A stretch of DNA of 64,000 nucleotides. Source: Pestalotiopsis fici W106-1 (lineage: Eukaryota > Ascomycota > Sordariomycetes > Amphisphaeriales > Sporocadaceae). The first letter of the stretch is position 1. Each line of letters opens with the position of its first letter. Location of the stretch: assembly GCF_000516985.1 (NCBI RefSeq), contig NW_006917091.1, positions 2,084,333 to 2,148,332 of the forward strand. The letters run 5' to 3'. Under the pieces are notes generated by a model. It saw only the letters and a list, made by a program, of their open reading frames with translations. It ran no database searches and was not told the DNA's origin. Below, one piece after another: positions 11,659 through 24,400 of the stretch. The translations under genes were made by a program, and so were the position numbers.

Positions 11659-12050
11659 ATAGGTATTTTTTAAGGCGTTAATTAATTCATTAAATATTAA
11701 ATAAAATTAAATAAATATCTTATTATTAAGGTTGAAAAATTTAGTTTTAGTTTTTAATTTTAATTAATTAATAATTAAATTATTTAATTTTATTTTACTT
11801 ATTAATTATTATGGCATATATTGTCCCAGTCCCGTAGGCATATAGGTCCTAATTCGTGATCGTTTCCCAACGATTGCGAGCATGCTCTTTGGCCATTATC
11901 GTACAATGGTAGCAGCATGCCCTGACATTAATTAAATTAAATTAATTTATTAAAGAATTTTTAAAAGCGTTATAATTATTTAAATTAAATATATTAAATT
12001 AAAATGAAATTATATATTAATAAAATAAGCTTTTCTTAATTTTTTATGAT
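11659..12050. other. Left edge of the RIP-degraded AT-rich block
   Basis: Base composition switches abruptly after the monooxygenase stop. A MITE-like left end (TAAGGTTGAAAAATTTAG, 11727) starts here without a matching right end. Positions 11811-11930 form a small GC-richer island that escaped degradation and that I cannot identify. Confidence 0.6.
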
Positions 12051-12914
12051 TAAGGTTGCAATTAAGTTAATTAGCAATTAACTTAATTAAGTTAATTTAA
12101 AACTTAATTATTTAAATTAATAATTAAACTTAATTAAGTTATTAAAAGTGCTAACTTAAATTTAATTAATTTAATTAAGGTGTTAATTATAACTAAATCA
12201 ATTAAATTAAGTTAATAACTTAATTATTAGGCGTAGCCTAACATAATAACTAAGCAAATGATTAAACGCGCAACGCTTAGCGTTGCTATATGTAATAAAT
12301 TAGCCTACGCCTAATCCATAATTAGGAATGCATGCTTTTACCACACTCTCTTTATGACTTAATGGTGCCTAATATTAATTAACTCACTAATTTAAAGTTA
12401 ATATAAATTTTATTAATTTTAATTATAATATTAATAAATAAAAACGTAGGAAAATACAATAAATTTAACGAATTAAAATACCGGTATTCTTTTATTTTTT
12501 TTATTTTTTTATTTTTAATATTAATTTTTAATTATTAATAATTTTTATTAAACTTTTAATTAAAATTTCCTAATATTAAAAAATAGATTTTACTATAAAT
12601 AAAAATCGTAAAAATAAAAGAAAACATATAATTTATTTATTAAATTTCAATTTATTAAATAAGGTTGTTAAACGTAATTACATTTATTATTTTTAATTAA
12701 AATTGATTATTCTTTAAATTATTAAGTTATTAACTAAATTTAAGTGAGGTAACTCAAACTCAATTAATTTAATTAAGACCTTAAATAAAACTTATTAAGT
12801 TATTAAAATTAATGAGTAAAACTCATTAATTTAATTAGCAGCCTAAATAAAACTCAATTTAATTAAATTAACTCAAACTTAAATTTAAAACTTAAATTAA
12901 TTTTATTTACCCTC
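12051..12914. mobile_element. hAT-type MITE, AACTC/GAGTT family, with nested solo LTR
   Basis: It begins with TAAGGTTGCAATTAAG, a RIP-altered CAGGGTTG terminus, and ends at TTACCCTC. The flanking 8-mers TTTATGAT (12043-12050) and TTTATTAT (12915-12922) agree at 7 of 8 positions. Inside are many short repeats of the AACTC/GAGTT type, RIP-altered. A solo LTR (12225-12374) interrupts it. The net MITE is about 0.7 kb and has no coding capacity. Confidence 0.7.
12225..12374 (+). mobile_element. Solo LTR of the gypsy-3/TRIM family
   Basis: A 150-bp copy of the LTR described for the TRIM at 34,810, RIP-altered at both ends (TATTAGGCG start, CCTAATA end). It is flanked by a perfect 5-bp target duplication TTAAT (12220-12224 and 12375-12379). 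The palindromes CAACGCTTAGCGTTG and ATGCATGC are conserved. Confidence 0.85.
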
Positions 12915-13331
12915 TTTATTATACCTTAAAAATTTTCGTGAATCGCTTAACGCGCGGTTTAATAGCTATTATTTTTAATTATCCTAATTACGCGCCGCTA
13001 CATGCGATATTAATAATATATAACCCCGGATTTAACGCGGATTAATTAATTAATATTCGTGGATTTTTATAATAAATTATTAAAAAAAGAAACGTTAAAA
13101 TATAATTTATAATTTAAGCTAATTAATTATTCGCCGATTTTCATATTAGGCTAATTAAAAAGCGTAAGCGAAACGCGTATTTTTTATTTTAAATAATAAG
13201 CACGCGATCGATTAGTTTAATTCAGGGTTTAAATAATTAACTTAAGTTTCCAGTTCCAGTTCCAGTTAGTTTAAAAGCTAACTTAAGTTAATTACAGTTT
13301 ATATTTTACTAACTGGCCAGTTGGTTCTAGT
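12915..13331. other. Degraded AT-rich DNA, no identifiable element
   Basis: This is RIP-altered sequence with no reading frame I can assign. The right part (13250-13330) holds CCAGTT/AACTGG repeats of another MITE whose other half lies right of the insertion at 13332. Confidence 0.5.
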
Positions 13332-13822
13332 CAGTGTTGGAAATTATTTTTGCGGTTACTTCGTTAAATTTAAGTAATTTAAAGTTAATTAAATTACGGT
13401 CCGGATTTTTATTAACCGCAAGCGGTTACTTATTAGTTTAAGTTTGGGTTTTAATTAACCGCGGTTATTTTAAGTTATTTATAAGCAACCGTAATTAACC
13501 GCAATATATTAATAAAAATAATTATAAATTTATTAATTTAAAAGATATTTAATTAGTTTTTTATAAAATTAAATACGTTAATTAAAAAGGCTTTAATTAT
13601 TATATAACTTTTATTATAAATATTTTTATTTAATAAAATATAAAATATTTTTATAATGCGGTTATTTAATAATTAACTTAACTTTTTATAGCGGTTAGCG
13701 GTTAATTTACGATAACCGTAACCGCGGTTATTTTAAGTTTAAGTTTTATATAACTGCGGTTACTTTAAGTTTAAGTTTGAATTTCATGCGGTTAACTTAA
13801 CGGTTACCGTTTTCCAACCCTG
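13332..13822. mobile_element. hAT-type MITE, GCGGTTA family
   Basis: 491 bp, from CAGTGTTGGAAA to TTTTCCAACCCTG. Subterminal repeats are GCGGTTA/TAACCGC. The flanking 8-mers GTTCTAGT and GTTCCAAT match at 6 of 8 positions and both differences are transitions, as RIP would give. A nearly identical copy lies at 37,374-37,883. It sits inside another MITE with CCAGTTAACTGG-type repeats (about 13,230-14,140). Confidence 0.75.
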
Positions 13823-14146
13823 GTTCCAATTAACTGGCAGTTAGTTTAATTTTATTAATTAAAAATCGAATAAAAACGTTTAAAAGAAACTTTTAATTTT
13901 ATTTAAAAGAACGATTATAAAAAAATAAATTATTTTGATTATTAATGTTTTATTTTTATTATTCGATTTTTAATTAATTAATAAGTTACTTTATATAACC
14001 AGTTAACTGGCCCAGTTATTCCAGTTTAACTTAAGTTATTCTAGTTATAATTAATGCCTAGTTAGTTATAGTTAGCAATTTAAAAAACTTAAGTTAGTTC
14101 CAGTTACAGGGTAAGCTAACTGGGCCAGTTCCAGTTAGCACTCGAA

Positions 14147-14389
14147 TATAACGACTACACTACGGGTTTTTAAAATAAACCGGAAGTGTAAAGGGTATTA
14201 GGGTTTATGCTAATAAGGAACGATAGCTTCGAAAGAAAATACTAAATAATAAATATCTAAAAATAAAGGTAATTAAACTAATTTATAAATATAATCGTTA
14301 AAGCGTATTAAATATTTTATTTATAAGTAAAATAAATGCTTAAATTAATTACTAAAATAATAATTATTTATATAAAAAATCCTTTTATA
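14147..14389 (-). repeat. Inverted gypsy-1/2 LTR fragment
   Basis: Reverse-complement copy of the gypsy LTR, reading from the LTR's terminal inverted end (TATAACGACTACACTACGGG) back towards its start and lacking the first few tens of bases. It directly abuts the plus-oriented 5' LTR fragment at 14390, making an inverted LTR-LTR junction. Confidence 0.75.
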
Positions 14390-17300
14390 TGTAACGACTA
14401 TACTACGGGATCAGTTCAATCCAGTCTTACATACTCTCTGCTCAGTATACACTTGGCTAGCACTCCCTGTTAGCATAAACCCCAACACCCCTATACTTAA
14501 GGTTTATCTAAAAACCCGTAATATAATCGTTACATTTTAATCACTCTTATTCAGGTACGTTATCTAAGTCACTATTAAGCAATATTCGAATAATTAGACA
14601 TTATATCTCGAAGCGGAAGCGTTATCAATAACCCAACGGGAGGACCCGATGTTTTCGCTATTATCCGTACCCTGCAGGAATAAATGCAGACGTTAAGCAC
14701 TTAGAACCAGCAGCTCTAGGCCGCCTATATCGAGGTTAAAGGAGATAATAAGCAGCTTACCGAGCAAATCGCTGCCATCCCTAGACTAAGAGTTAGTTCA
14801 GGAAATAACGGATATAAAATTCCCCTACTATTTTACTATAATAGAAAAAAAGGAAGTATATAAGCCTTCTTTACCTAAGCAAAGGCTTACTTTCGGTTTT
14901 ACCGTAATAATATTAAGACTAAAGAAAATAAGATCCTCGGTATCGCCGGATTTTTTAAAGGCACCGCTTTAGAATGGTTTAAACCTATTATAAAAGATTA
15001 CCTTAGCAATTCCGATACCGATAGGAATAATAATACTAAAAAAATTTTTAAACGCTACTCCGAATTCGAAAGGCAACTATAAGCTATTTTCGGCAATTTA
15101 AATAAAGTCTATTTAGCCGAACGCGAATTTATGCAATTCCGATAAAAAAGATTAGCAGCTAAATATGCCGCGGAATTTAAGCAGGTTATTTCACGCACCG
15201 AGTGGACGGACCACGACGTAATAATAATATTATTTTATAATAGATTAAAAGACGATATTAAAAACGAGGTATTTAAGGAAGACCGTTTTAACGATTTTTA
15301 TAAATATATAAAAAGGGTTATTAAAGTTAATAACCGATTATTCGAAAAACGACTAAAAAAAAAGGGATCTAACCACCGAAATAACGTATAAGCCCGACTA
15401 TAAGCCAATTTAGGCAGATTTTTCGTAAATCGCAGCAATAAAAGTGCCGATTGGAAAACGCGCATATTATATAAATAATATAGCGGACCGATAGACCTAA
15501 ACGCCATTTAACGACGTAATAAAAAAGATAAATTTAAGGTTAAATGCTATAATTGCGATAAAATAGGATATTATGCTAACGAGTATCGCTAACCTAAAAA
15601 ATTAGGATTTAGACTAGTGCTAAAAGGCAAAAGGCAATTTAATAGCACTAAAAGGGATAATATACCCCACGAATCGCTTTTTTAAACGGCGTATTTCGAC
15701 GATAGATGCCAAACGCATAAATCCAGCAAGGACGAAAATAGATAATACCCCCAAGCAACGAAAACCTTAGCAGCTATTAGACTAAAAAGGACCGTATATT
15801 TCGGAAAATAAGGATAACTCTAGGATAGTAACGATTACACATTATCGGATATTTTAGAAAACGAAGCACACCTTTAGACGAAATAAATAAAAAGCCAGAA
15901 ATAATAAAATTTATGCGATAATACCTTTAGTAACGAAAAAAGCATTAACGTCGATATAAACTTTAATAAGCAAAAAAAAGATAAATTTATTAAATTTATC
16001 TAAAATAACGATAAAAAAACTATTATAAATAGCGCTTTTAGGAACGGAAATAGCTACGTTTACGACGCAATTATTATTATAATAGAACTATAGGACACCG
16101 CACTATAACTCGCAAAAATCCTCTAAAAGGCAACCGATACTCTATAGACCCAGCGAACCCTAGGAGCTATAATTAGAAACGACGCGAAACTCACATATTA
16201 ATACCTAGCTTATAATATAATAGCTTAATACGGATATATCGACCTAAATTATAACTAATACTTATAAAACAAAATCCAAAAAGGAATATTTCTTTTAAAA
16301 TTAAATAAAAACGCTATTTACCACCTTTTTAAGGCGGGAGAAATAAAAAATATAAAAATTAGTTACATCGACCCTCAAAGATTCGTAATACTTTATACAC
16401 GATTATAAAATCTAGACCGATGCCTAAAAAATAAAAATAGGGAATAGGAAAAATACCTATATTATAATTGCGAATACTACGTAATAAAAAAAATTAAAGC
16501 ATAGCACCTATTTAGGGAATATAAAGCAGCGGAACGCATCCGCATTATAACTATTTAACTAAAAAACAATAATACCGAAAAACTAATATAAGCCATAAGC
16601 GATAGACACAAATCCTTAATATATTCGATAACTAATTTATTACGACTAATTATTAAAATAACGGAAAAAACGAAAAAAACCTATATTAAGATAACGACTA
16701 GCTTATATTTCGTATACTAAAATACCGAGAAGCTAAAAAAGCCCTTTAAAGACGATAAAAAACAAAAAAATACCCCTAATACATAATAAAAAACAGGCGA
16801 ATCATCTAGGAAATACGGAAATCGACCCTTACGAGCCAGGAAAAACCTAAGCATTTTAGAATAATAAATATATACGGCCGCCAAAATATAACGAGCTAAT
16901 AAACGAATTAATAAATATTCGGAAAACGACTACAGGCATTTCTAAAGCGACGGAAATAGACCCCGACAAAAAAATCTATATATACTATAAATAGCACTAA
17001 TATTAACGAATACCTTATAATTTAGATTCGGATTATAAACGAAAAAATACGAATTTTAATTAATATAAAAGCTTAAAGAAATTTTATTTCGCTAGCAATC
17101 GTTAATATTTTATAAATACTATAAAAATAGAAAAAAACGCCTTACACACTTAATATTATAAATAAAAAACCAATATTATACGAAAATAGATTTATTAATA
17201 TAAAAATTGCGCCCTTTTAAATCTAAATCTAGGATCGCGAAAAGGAACTCACGTGCGATATTATAAAAATCACAGATTACGATATCGTCCTAAGGATACC

Positions 17301-20300
17301 TTAGTTATAAGCGAATAACCTAAAAATAAACTAAAATACCGGCCAATTTTAGTAAGATATACCAAAAAAAAAATTAGCCTTTAAAAAGCGCCTAAAAAAC
17401 GGATTTTTAAATAACCCTAAAATATTTAGATTCTATTTTATAACTAAGCATATTAAACCGAAACTCGAAATTAAAATACTAAAAAAATATTAGGAATTTA
17501 GCGACCTATTTAATAAAATATTAAAAACAAAATTACTAAAGCACACAAAATACGACTATAAAATACCCCTTTAAAAAGGAAAAAAACCATATTTTATACC
17601 GATATACCTAATAAAACCTTAGCATAAAAAGGCATTAAAGGAATACTTAGCGGATATATTATAAAAAAAATGGATTACGGAATTTATTTCGCCCGTAAAA
17701 TACCTAATATTTTTCGTACCTAAAAAGAATAAAAACGGGAAACCTAAATAAAGACTTTATATTAATTACCGTAAGCTTAACGATATTACGATTAAAAATC
17801 GATACCCTTTACCTTTAATTAAAAATTTACGCGATAAATTACACGGAGCCTAATAATTTACGGCTTTAGATTTGCCTAACGCGTACGGCTTAATACGAAT
17901 TAAAAAAGGAAAAAAATAGAAAACCGCTTTTCGTTATAAATACGGATATTTTAAATATAAAGTTATACCTTTCAGATTAATTAACGCATTAATAAGCTTT
18001 TAAAATATAATTAACGACGTTTTAAAAAAATACCTCGATAAATTTATAATAATATACTTTAACAATATATTTATTTACTCTAAAGATTTTAGCGAATATT
18101 AATAATACGTTAAAATAATATTATAAAAACTGCAAAACGCGAATTTATTAGTTAACCCCGAAAAAAGCGAATTTTATAAAAAAAAAGTTACTTTTATAAA
18201 ATATATAATATCCCCGGAAAAAATTAAAATAAAATTATCTAAAATTTTAGCAATAAAAGATTAGCCTATCCCGACTTCGGTAATAAAAATTAAATCCTTT
18301 TTAGGATTTATAAACTTCTACCAAATATTCGTTTAAGGATTCGGAGGTATTACCGCACGCACCTAATAAAAAAAAATATACCTTTCGATTGGATACCCGA
18401 AGCGCGGGAAGCCTTCGAAGCAATTAAAAAACGAATTACGGACGAACCTATAATACGCATAGCAGACCTAAAACGGGAATTTAAAATCGAAATAAATGCC
18501 TTAAATTACGCTATAAGCGGATAACTTATATAAAAAAACGATAACGGGAAACCATACCCGATTATATTTTATAATAAAAAATTTATAAAAAAATAATTAA
18601 ATTATTAAATTTATAATAAAAAATTTATAGCTATTATCGAAGCATTTTAAAAATAAAAATATTATTTTAGCGGAATTAAATACTAAATTAAAATCTATAC
18701 CGACTATAAAAATCTAGCTTTATTTATTATTAATAAAAAATTTAATAAGCGATAAATTAAATAGGCAGAATTTTTGGCAGATTTTAACTTTAAAATTATT
18801 TACCGTAAAAGATTAAAAAACGGCAGAGCTAACGCTTTTAGCCGAAAACCGGATTATTTTTAAAAAATACCGAAAAAAACTAACACTATTTTTTCGACGG
18901 ATAATAACGGAGACCTAGTACCAACTATAACCTTATATATAACCATAAAGGTTAGCAACGATAATAATTAAATTAAAAGGATAACTAATAAAAACGGAAT
19001 ACTCGATATATACGCCGATAAAATTAAAATCAAAAAAATATTACTCGACCAAATAATTAAAAATTACCACAAATCACCCATTAATAGACACCAAAAAATA
19101 TTTAAAATAACTAAACAAATCTAATAGCATTTTAATTACCTACGATTACGAGAATATATTAGCAATATTATTAAAAAATATAATTTATATAGCAAAGCAA
19201 AATTAGCACAATATAAATAATATAAAAAACTATAACTTATACCACCGCTAAATAAGGTATAAAAATCTATCGCATTAGATTTTATAATAAAACTACCACT
19301 TTTAAAAAAACCTTTAATTAGGACCTTTTACGATAATATCCTAATATTTACCGAATAATTTACGAAATACGCTTACTTTTTTTTATATAAAAAAGCCAGT
19401 AACGCAAAAGAATTAGCTTATACGTTCCTCCGAACGATAGCTAATTAGCACGGATTATTAAATAAAATTATTTTAAATCGAAATAAACTTTTTATATCGA
19501 AATTCTAAAAATTATTTATTAATTAGCTAAAATGCGACTATAAGCTTTTAACGGCTTTTTATCCGCAAATTAACGGATAAACGGAACAAATAAACTAAAT
19601 ATTTAAAAAATACCTTAAATGCTACGTTAACTATAAATAAAATAATTAAATCACACTATTACCACTCGCATAATTCGCATATAATAATATAATACGAGAA
19701 CCCATAGGAATATCACTATTTTACGCTAATTACGGGTATAAACCCGATATTACTAAAAAATTATTAAAAAAAAAAGAATTTGCATTATACGCCATTTTAC
19801 GCGTTAAATAACTTAAAAACCTATAAGCAAAACTCTAAAAAACCTTTATCGCTATTTAGCAAAAAATAAAATTCTAATATAATAAAAAAAAATTAAAGGA
19901 CCAATTTTTAAAAAAAAAAAAAATTTACCTTTTACGCAAAAATATTAAAATAAAACGACTAAGCGATAAATTCGATTTTAAAAAATTTAAATTATTTAAA
20001 ATCGATAAAAAAATTTCGAATATTAATTACCGATTTAAGCTATTAAAAACTATAAAAAACTATAAAACCTTTTATATTTTATTGCTTAAATTAGCACTAA
20101 AAAACGCTAAAATCGACGAAATACTAAAAATAAAATTAAATTAGCAAAAATATATTATTAAAAAAATTATTAAATATAAAAAAATCGGACGAAAATACTA
20201 ATTTTACGTTAAATAGGAAAATTACCTACTTAAAGAAAATATTTAAAAACCTAAAAAATATATAAAAAATTATATCGCTTTTAATTAATATTTCTAATCC

Positions 20301-21485
20301 CGACAAAAGGACTAAAATCTATAAAATTATTTCCGAAACCGAGCGTCGACCAATTAAAATCGTTAAAAACACTAAAAGATTAAAAATCTTAAATAACGCG
20401 TTACTCCTATTAAATAATCCCGTCCACTTTATTTAATTCTTATATTCTTCGACGAAATGCCTTAAATTTTTTTTTTTTTTTACCTTTTTTATCCGACGGA
20501 AATAAGCTAAATAATTAAAAATAATAAATAATTACGTTTAAAAAATAAATAATACTTTTTCCGCATCCGCTTTTTCGTTATTTAATTTTTTTTTTAAATA
20601 ATAAATTTCGATAAAAAAAAAGCTATAAACGTGCTATCGCAAAATCGGCCGGTTTAAGCATAGCGCGAATAACGCGATAACTTTTTATTTATAATATAAC
20701 CTTTATTTTCGCGTAAATAATAAATACACGCCATTTTAATCTCGCAACCAATATCGGTAATTTTTTTCGTAAAAGCAATCCGTTTTAAAAAAAAAATAAG
20801 ACAGCTATTTTTTAGTTTAATTTAATATAATAAGCACATATTACAAAAAAGGCATATTAGGGGAGAATTTAGTTAAAGAACTAAATAGGTAACGGTAACC
20901 TATTTATGCGACTTACGTTTTTCGAGGACAAAAAATAATAAAAAAGGGAGCTAATATTACGAATATATACCTTTATAGAATAATACTAATATATTAGGAA
21001 AAAAGGATAAAAAAGGACGGTAAAAGGCGTAGTAAAACCAATATAAAAACCACGACCCCCGCAGCAAATATATTATTATTTCCCTATAGCTAGCAGCAGC
21101 TATATATACGATTACGATTTTAGCAAGCAATAATTACTCTTTAGTAAAATAATACTTATTAAGCACTAACGATAATTATTAATAAAATATCGTAATAATT
21201 ACCTATAGGCTAGGTAATTAAAAATATTAATAAGGGAATAAATAAATATATATTATAAAAGGATTTCCTATATAAATAGTTATTATTTTAATAATTAATT
21301 TAAGCATTTATTTTACCTATAGGTAAAGCATTTAATACGCTTTAACGACTACACTTATAAATCAGTTTAATCTAATTTTATATATTTTTTGCTTAGTATA
21401 CACTTGGCTAGCACTCCCTATTAGCATAAACCCTAACACCCTTATATTTAAGGTTTATCTAGAAACCCGTAGTATAGTCGTTACA
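14390..21485 (+). mobile_element. Ty3/gypsy retrotransposon, copy 1, RIP-inactivated
   Basis: 5' LTR fragment 14390-14534, body 14535-21214, 3' LTR 21215-21485. The LTR ends CCCGTAGTATAGTCGTTACA. Pieces recognisable in order on the plus strand are: gag (about 14,640-15,150), a zinc knuckle at about 15,545 (CYNCDKIGYYANEC, with the expected His changed to Tyr), reverse transcriptase (about 17,590-18,200, with the YxDD site read as YFNN), RNase H (about 18,380-18,850) and integrase (about 19,050-19,750, with a surviving HxxxxxxxH zinc element). Many in-frame stops at former Gln/Trp codons make it non-functional. Confidence 0.9.
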
Positions 21486-24400
21486 GTTATAATAAAAATA
21501 TTAGATTTTTTATTATAATAAGCTGATTCGTCTGAAATAAGTGGATTAAATCTAAGCTTTTTTAGGTTGTTTTTTAGCGTAATTTGCTATTGGCGTGGAC
21601 TTTGTTTAAGACCGTATAAGGCCTTTTTGAGCTAGATTATTTGGGAGTCGTCGTTTTTCTAACCGAAATTATTTAATTCCGGGTTTTCGGAAAGAAATTC
21701 GGATAATCCGTTTATAGGGGTAATATATACTTTTTCGTATAATTCCCCGTTTAGGAAGGCACCGATTATATCGATTTATTCGATTTTTTAATTATAATAG
21801 GCTGCTAAGGCTAATAAAAGCCTTTAGGTAGTGGATTTTGTTCCCGTAGCGAATATTTCGAAATAATCGATTTTATATCGTTATTCGAATTTACGTATAA
21901 CTAATTTAGCTTTATATTTATCGATATTTCCGTTTTTATCGGTTTTCCTTTTAAATACCCATTTTACGGATAATGGGATTTTACCGGCTTTTTGGACTTT
22001 ATTTCGATCGATAGCTTGAAAAGTCCTTTTTTGAATTAATTGCCGTAATTTAGCGTATATAGCCTGGATTTATTTTTCCTTTTTAGGGCTTTTTAATGCC
22101 TGTTTTATTGTTTTCGGTTCCATATAGCCTGAATTTTCGATGGTTGAATAATACGAGATATCGGCGAATAATTTGTTATATTTAACGAATTTATCTCGTT
22201 CGGAATCCGTAAGTTTCGGAAAAATTACCTTAATATTCGATTTATTCGGAGTAATCGAAGAGGTATTATTAATATTTATGGATTCGGAATTTATATTAGA
22301 TTTATTATCTATATTGGATTCGTTCCCGGGTAAGTCCGGTCGATCGTTGATTATGGACTTATTCGTAATGGATCGAAGAATTCGATTGTTTCCGGGAGGT
22401 GGATTTTGTGGATTTACCGTTTTCGATACCGTTGATTGGATAAATTTACCGTCGGTGGAATTTTTATCCGGTGTTATTTCCTGATCCGGTAATTCCGAAT
22501 CCGGTAATTTCTCCCCCTTTTTTCGATTTTTAGGTAATAATCGAATATAGGAGGTCCGTATAATTTGTGATTTATACGGTTAATCGGGAAGATATACGTA
22601 ATAGATTTTATTACCGTTATATCTAATTATTTTCCCGTTTTCGGTGGTAATTCTGAATTTATCGGAGTTTTTACGGATTTCCTTCGGTTTATAAATTAAA
22701 ACCGGTATTCCTAATGCATGGATTTAGGATAAATCAGGCTTATTATCCCGTTTTGGCCAGAAATAATCGTAAAATTCCTGGTAGGGGGTAAGTGGACCGG
22801 ATGCCGTAGTAGTAAAATTTATTAAATAAACTACTGCTTTTGCAACGAATTTTTAGAGGTTTTTCGGGAGTTGTAAATCGATAAAAACCGTTTTAGTTTT
22901 TTCGATAATAATCCGGTTCGTACGTTCGGCTATACCGTTTTGTTTTAGTATATAAGGAGTTATAGGTTCGAAAATAATCCCTTTTTCGGTTAAATAATTT
23001 TCTAATTTAACCGGGGAAAACTCCCTGCCGTTATCTATGCGAATAATATTCGGATATTTTCCGAATTAGGTTTTATAATATTCGATTTTATTTATTATAA
23101 TATCGAATATATCGGATTTTTCTTTGGAAGATTTAATTTCCCGAAATCCGGTTTTATTATCCGTAAAACTAGTTATATATTTATAACCGGAGTAGCTAAA
23201 AGGGGTAATATAAATTATATCGATATAAATACGATATAACGGTTTATTAGCCTTATTCGGATTCGTACGGGGTTAGTTTCGGGTAAATTTACCCGAAATA
23301 TAGGATTCGCAGTTTAAATCCTCTTTTTTTAATTCCTCCTTAGGAATCCCCGTAATTATTTTAGCTATTTTAGCTAAAATATTATAATTAGGGTGGCTTA
23401 GGCGTTTATGCTATTTTTCCGTAGCTATAAGGAAATTCGAATAATTCGAAATTAATTCGATTTCTTCGAAATCTGTGGTTTCGTTGGATTTTATATTATC
23501 CGAATTCGGTTCCGGGTAATTTGAACCGATTATACGGGCTTTTTCCACTATTTTTAGTGGATTTATGGCTAAATATGCTATATTAGGCTTTGATTTATTA
23601 GCTAAATACAGAAAAAATCCACGTTTTTTTTGATTTAACGTGGCAAAAGGCCTGTTTTTGGAATTATATAATTTATTCCCGTTTATAATACCGCTTTTTT
23701 TGTAATGTAGTTAGCCGGATATAATATTTAGCGGAAATTCCGGTATGTAAAGCACGTTTAATAACGTTATTTTACGTATTTCCCGGTTGATTTCGAAGGA
23801 AAGCGTAATATTTCTAATTTCTTTTGGAAATACTTTTCTACTACTTGTAATAATCGGTGAAAAATCCGATTTTATAGTGAGATTATCGAATAAGTGCTTA
23901 TTATTCGATATATGCTTTGAGGAATTAGTATCGTATAACTATTAGTCCCTGGGAACGGAGGTTAATTTTTTTTTTCGATTTATTCGAAATATTCGAAAAA
24001 GCATAGAACGATTTGTTTTCGTCCGAATTTTCGTTACGGGGTAAGTTTTCCCGTTTTTTAGATTTCTGGTTCGTGGTGGATGTGGTCGAATTTAAGTTAT
24101 TCGACTTATTCGAATTATTCGAATTATTGGTATTATTCGAATTATTCGATTTTTTCCTTTTATTCGATTTATTCGAATTCTTCCTATTTCCGCTTTAGGT
24201 TCCCTGTTAATTCTGATTAGATCGGAGGAACCGGGATTTCTTATTATCCGTATAATAAGAATTTCTTATAGCCGTATCCGGATCCCGTCGGTTTTCATCC
24301 AAAATATCCGTAATTAACCTTTCGAGGGTAGGTGGATTTATGGACCGTAAAGCACTGCGTTAACGGTTAGCCTATATAGGGTAAGCTAACTGGAGGGCTG

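Noticed and set aside
12225..12374. Palindrome-rich repeats as CRISPR-like array, structured RNA gene or mitochondrial-type double-hairpin element
   Set aside because: They end TG...CA, are flanked by exact 5-bp duplications and occur as a pair around a PBS and purine tract, so they are LTRs.
15298..15507. Minus-strand 69-codon frame
   Set aside because: It is the antisense of degraded gypsy gag; composition and position are those of RIPed retroelement sequence.
22173..22484. Plus-strand 103-codon frame
   Set aside because: The minus strand reads as copia polyprotein here; the plus frame is its antisense.
24013..24198. Plus-strand 61-codon Phe/Leu-rich frame
   Set aside because: Antisense of an Asn/Lys/Glu-rich part of the copia gag region.
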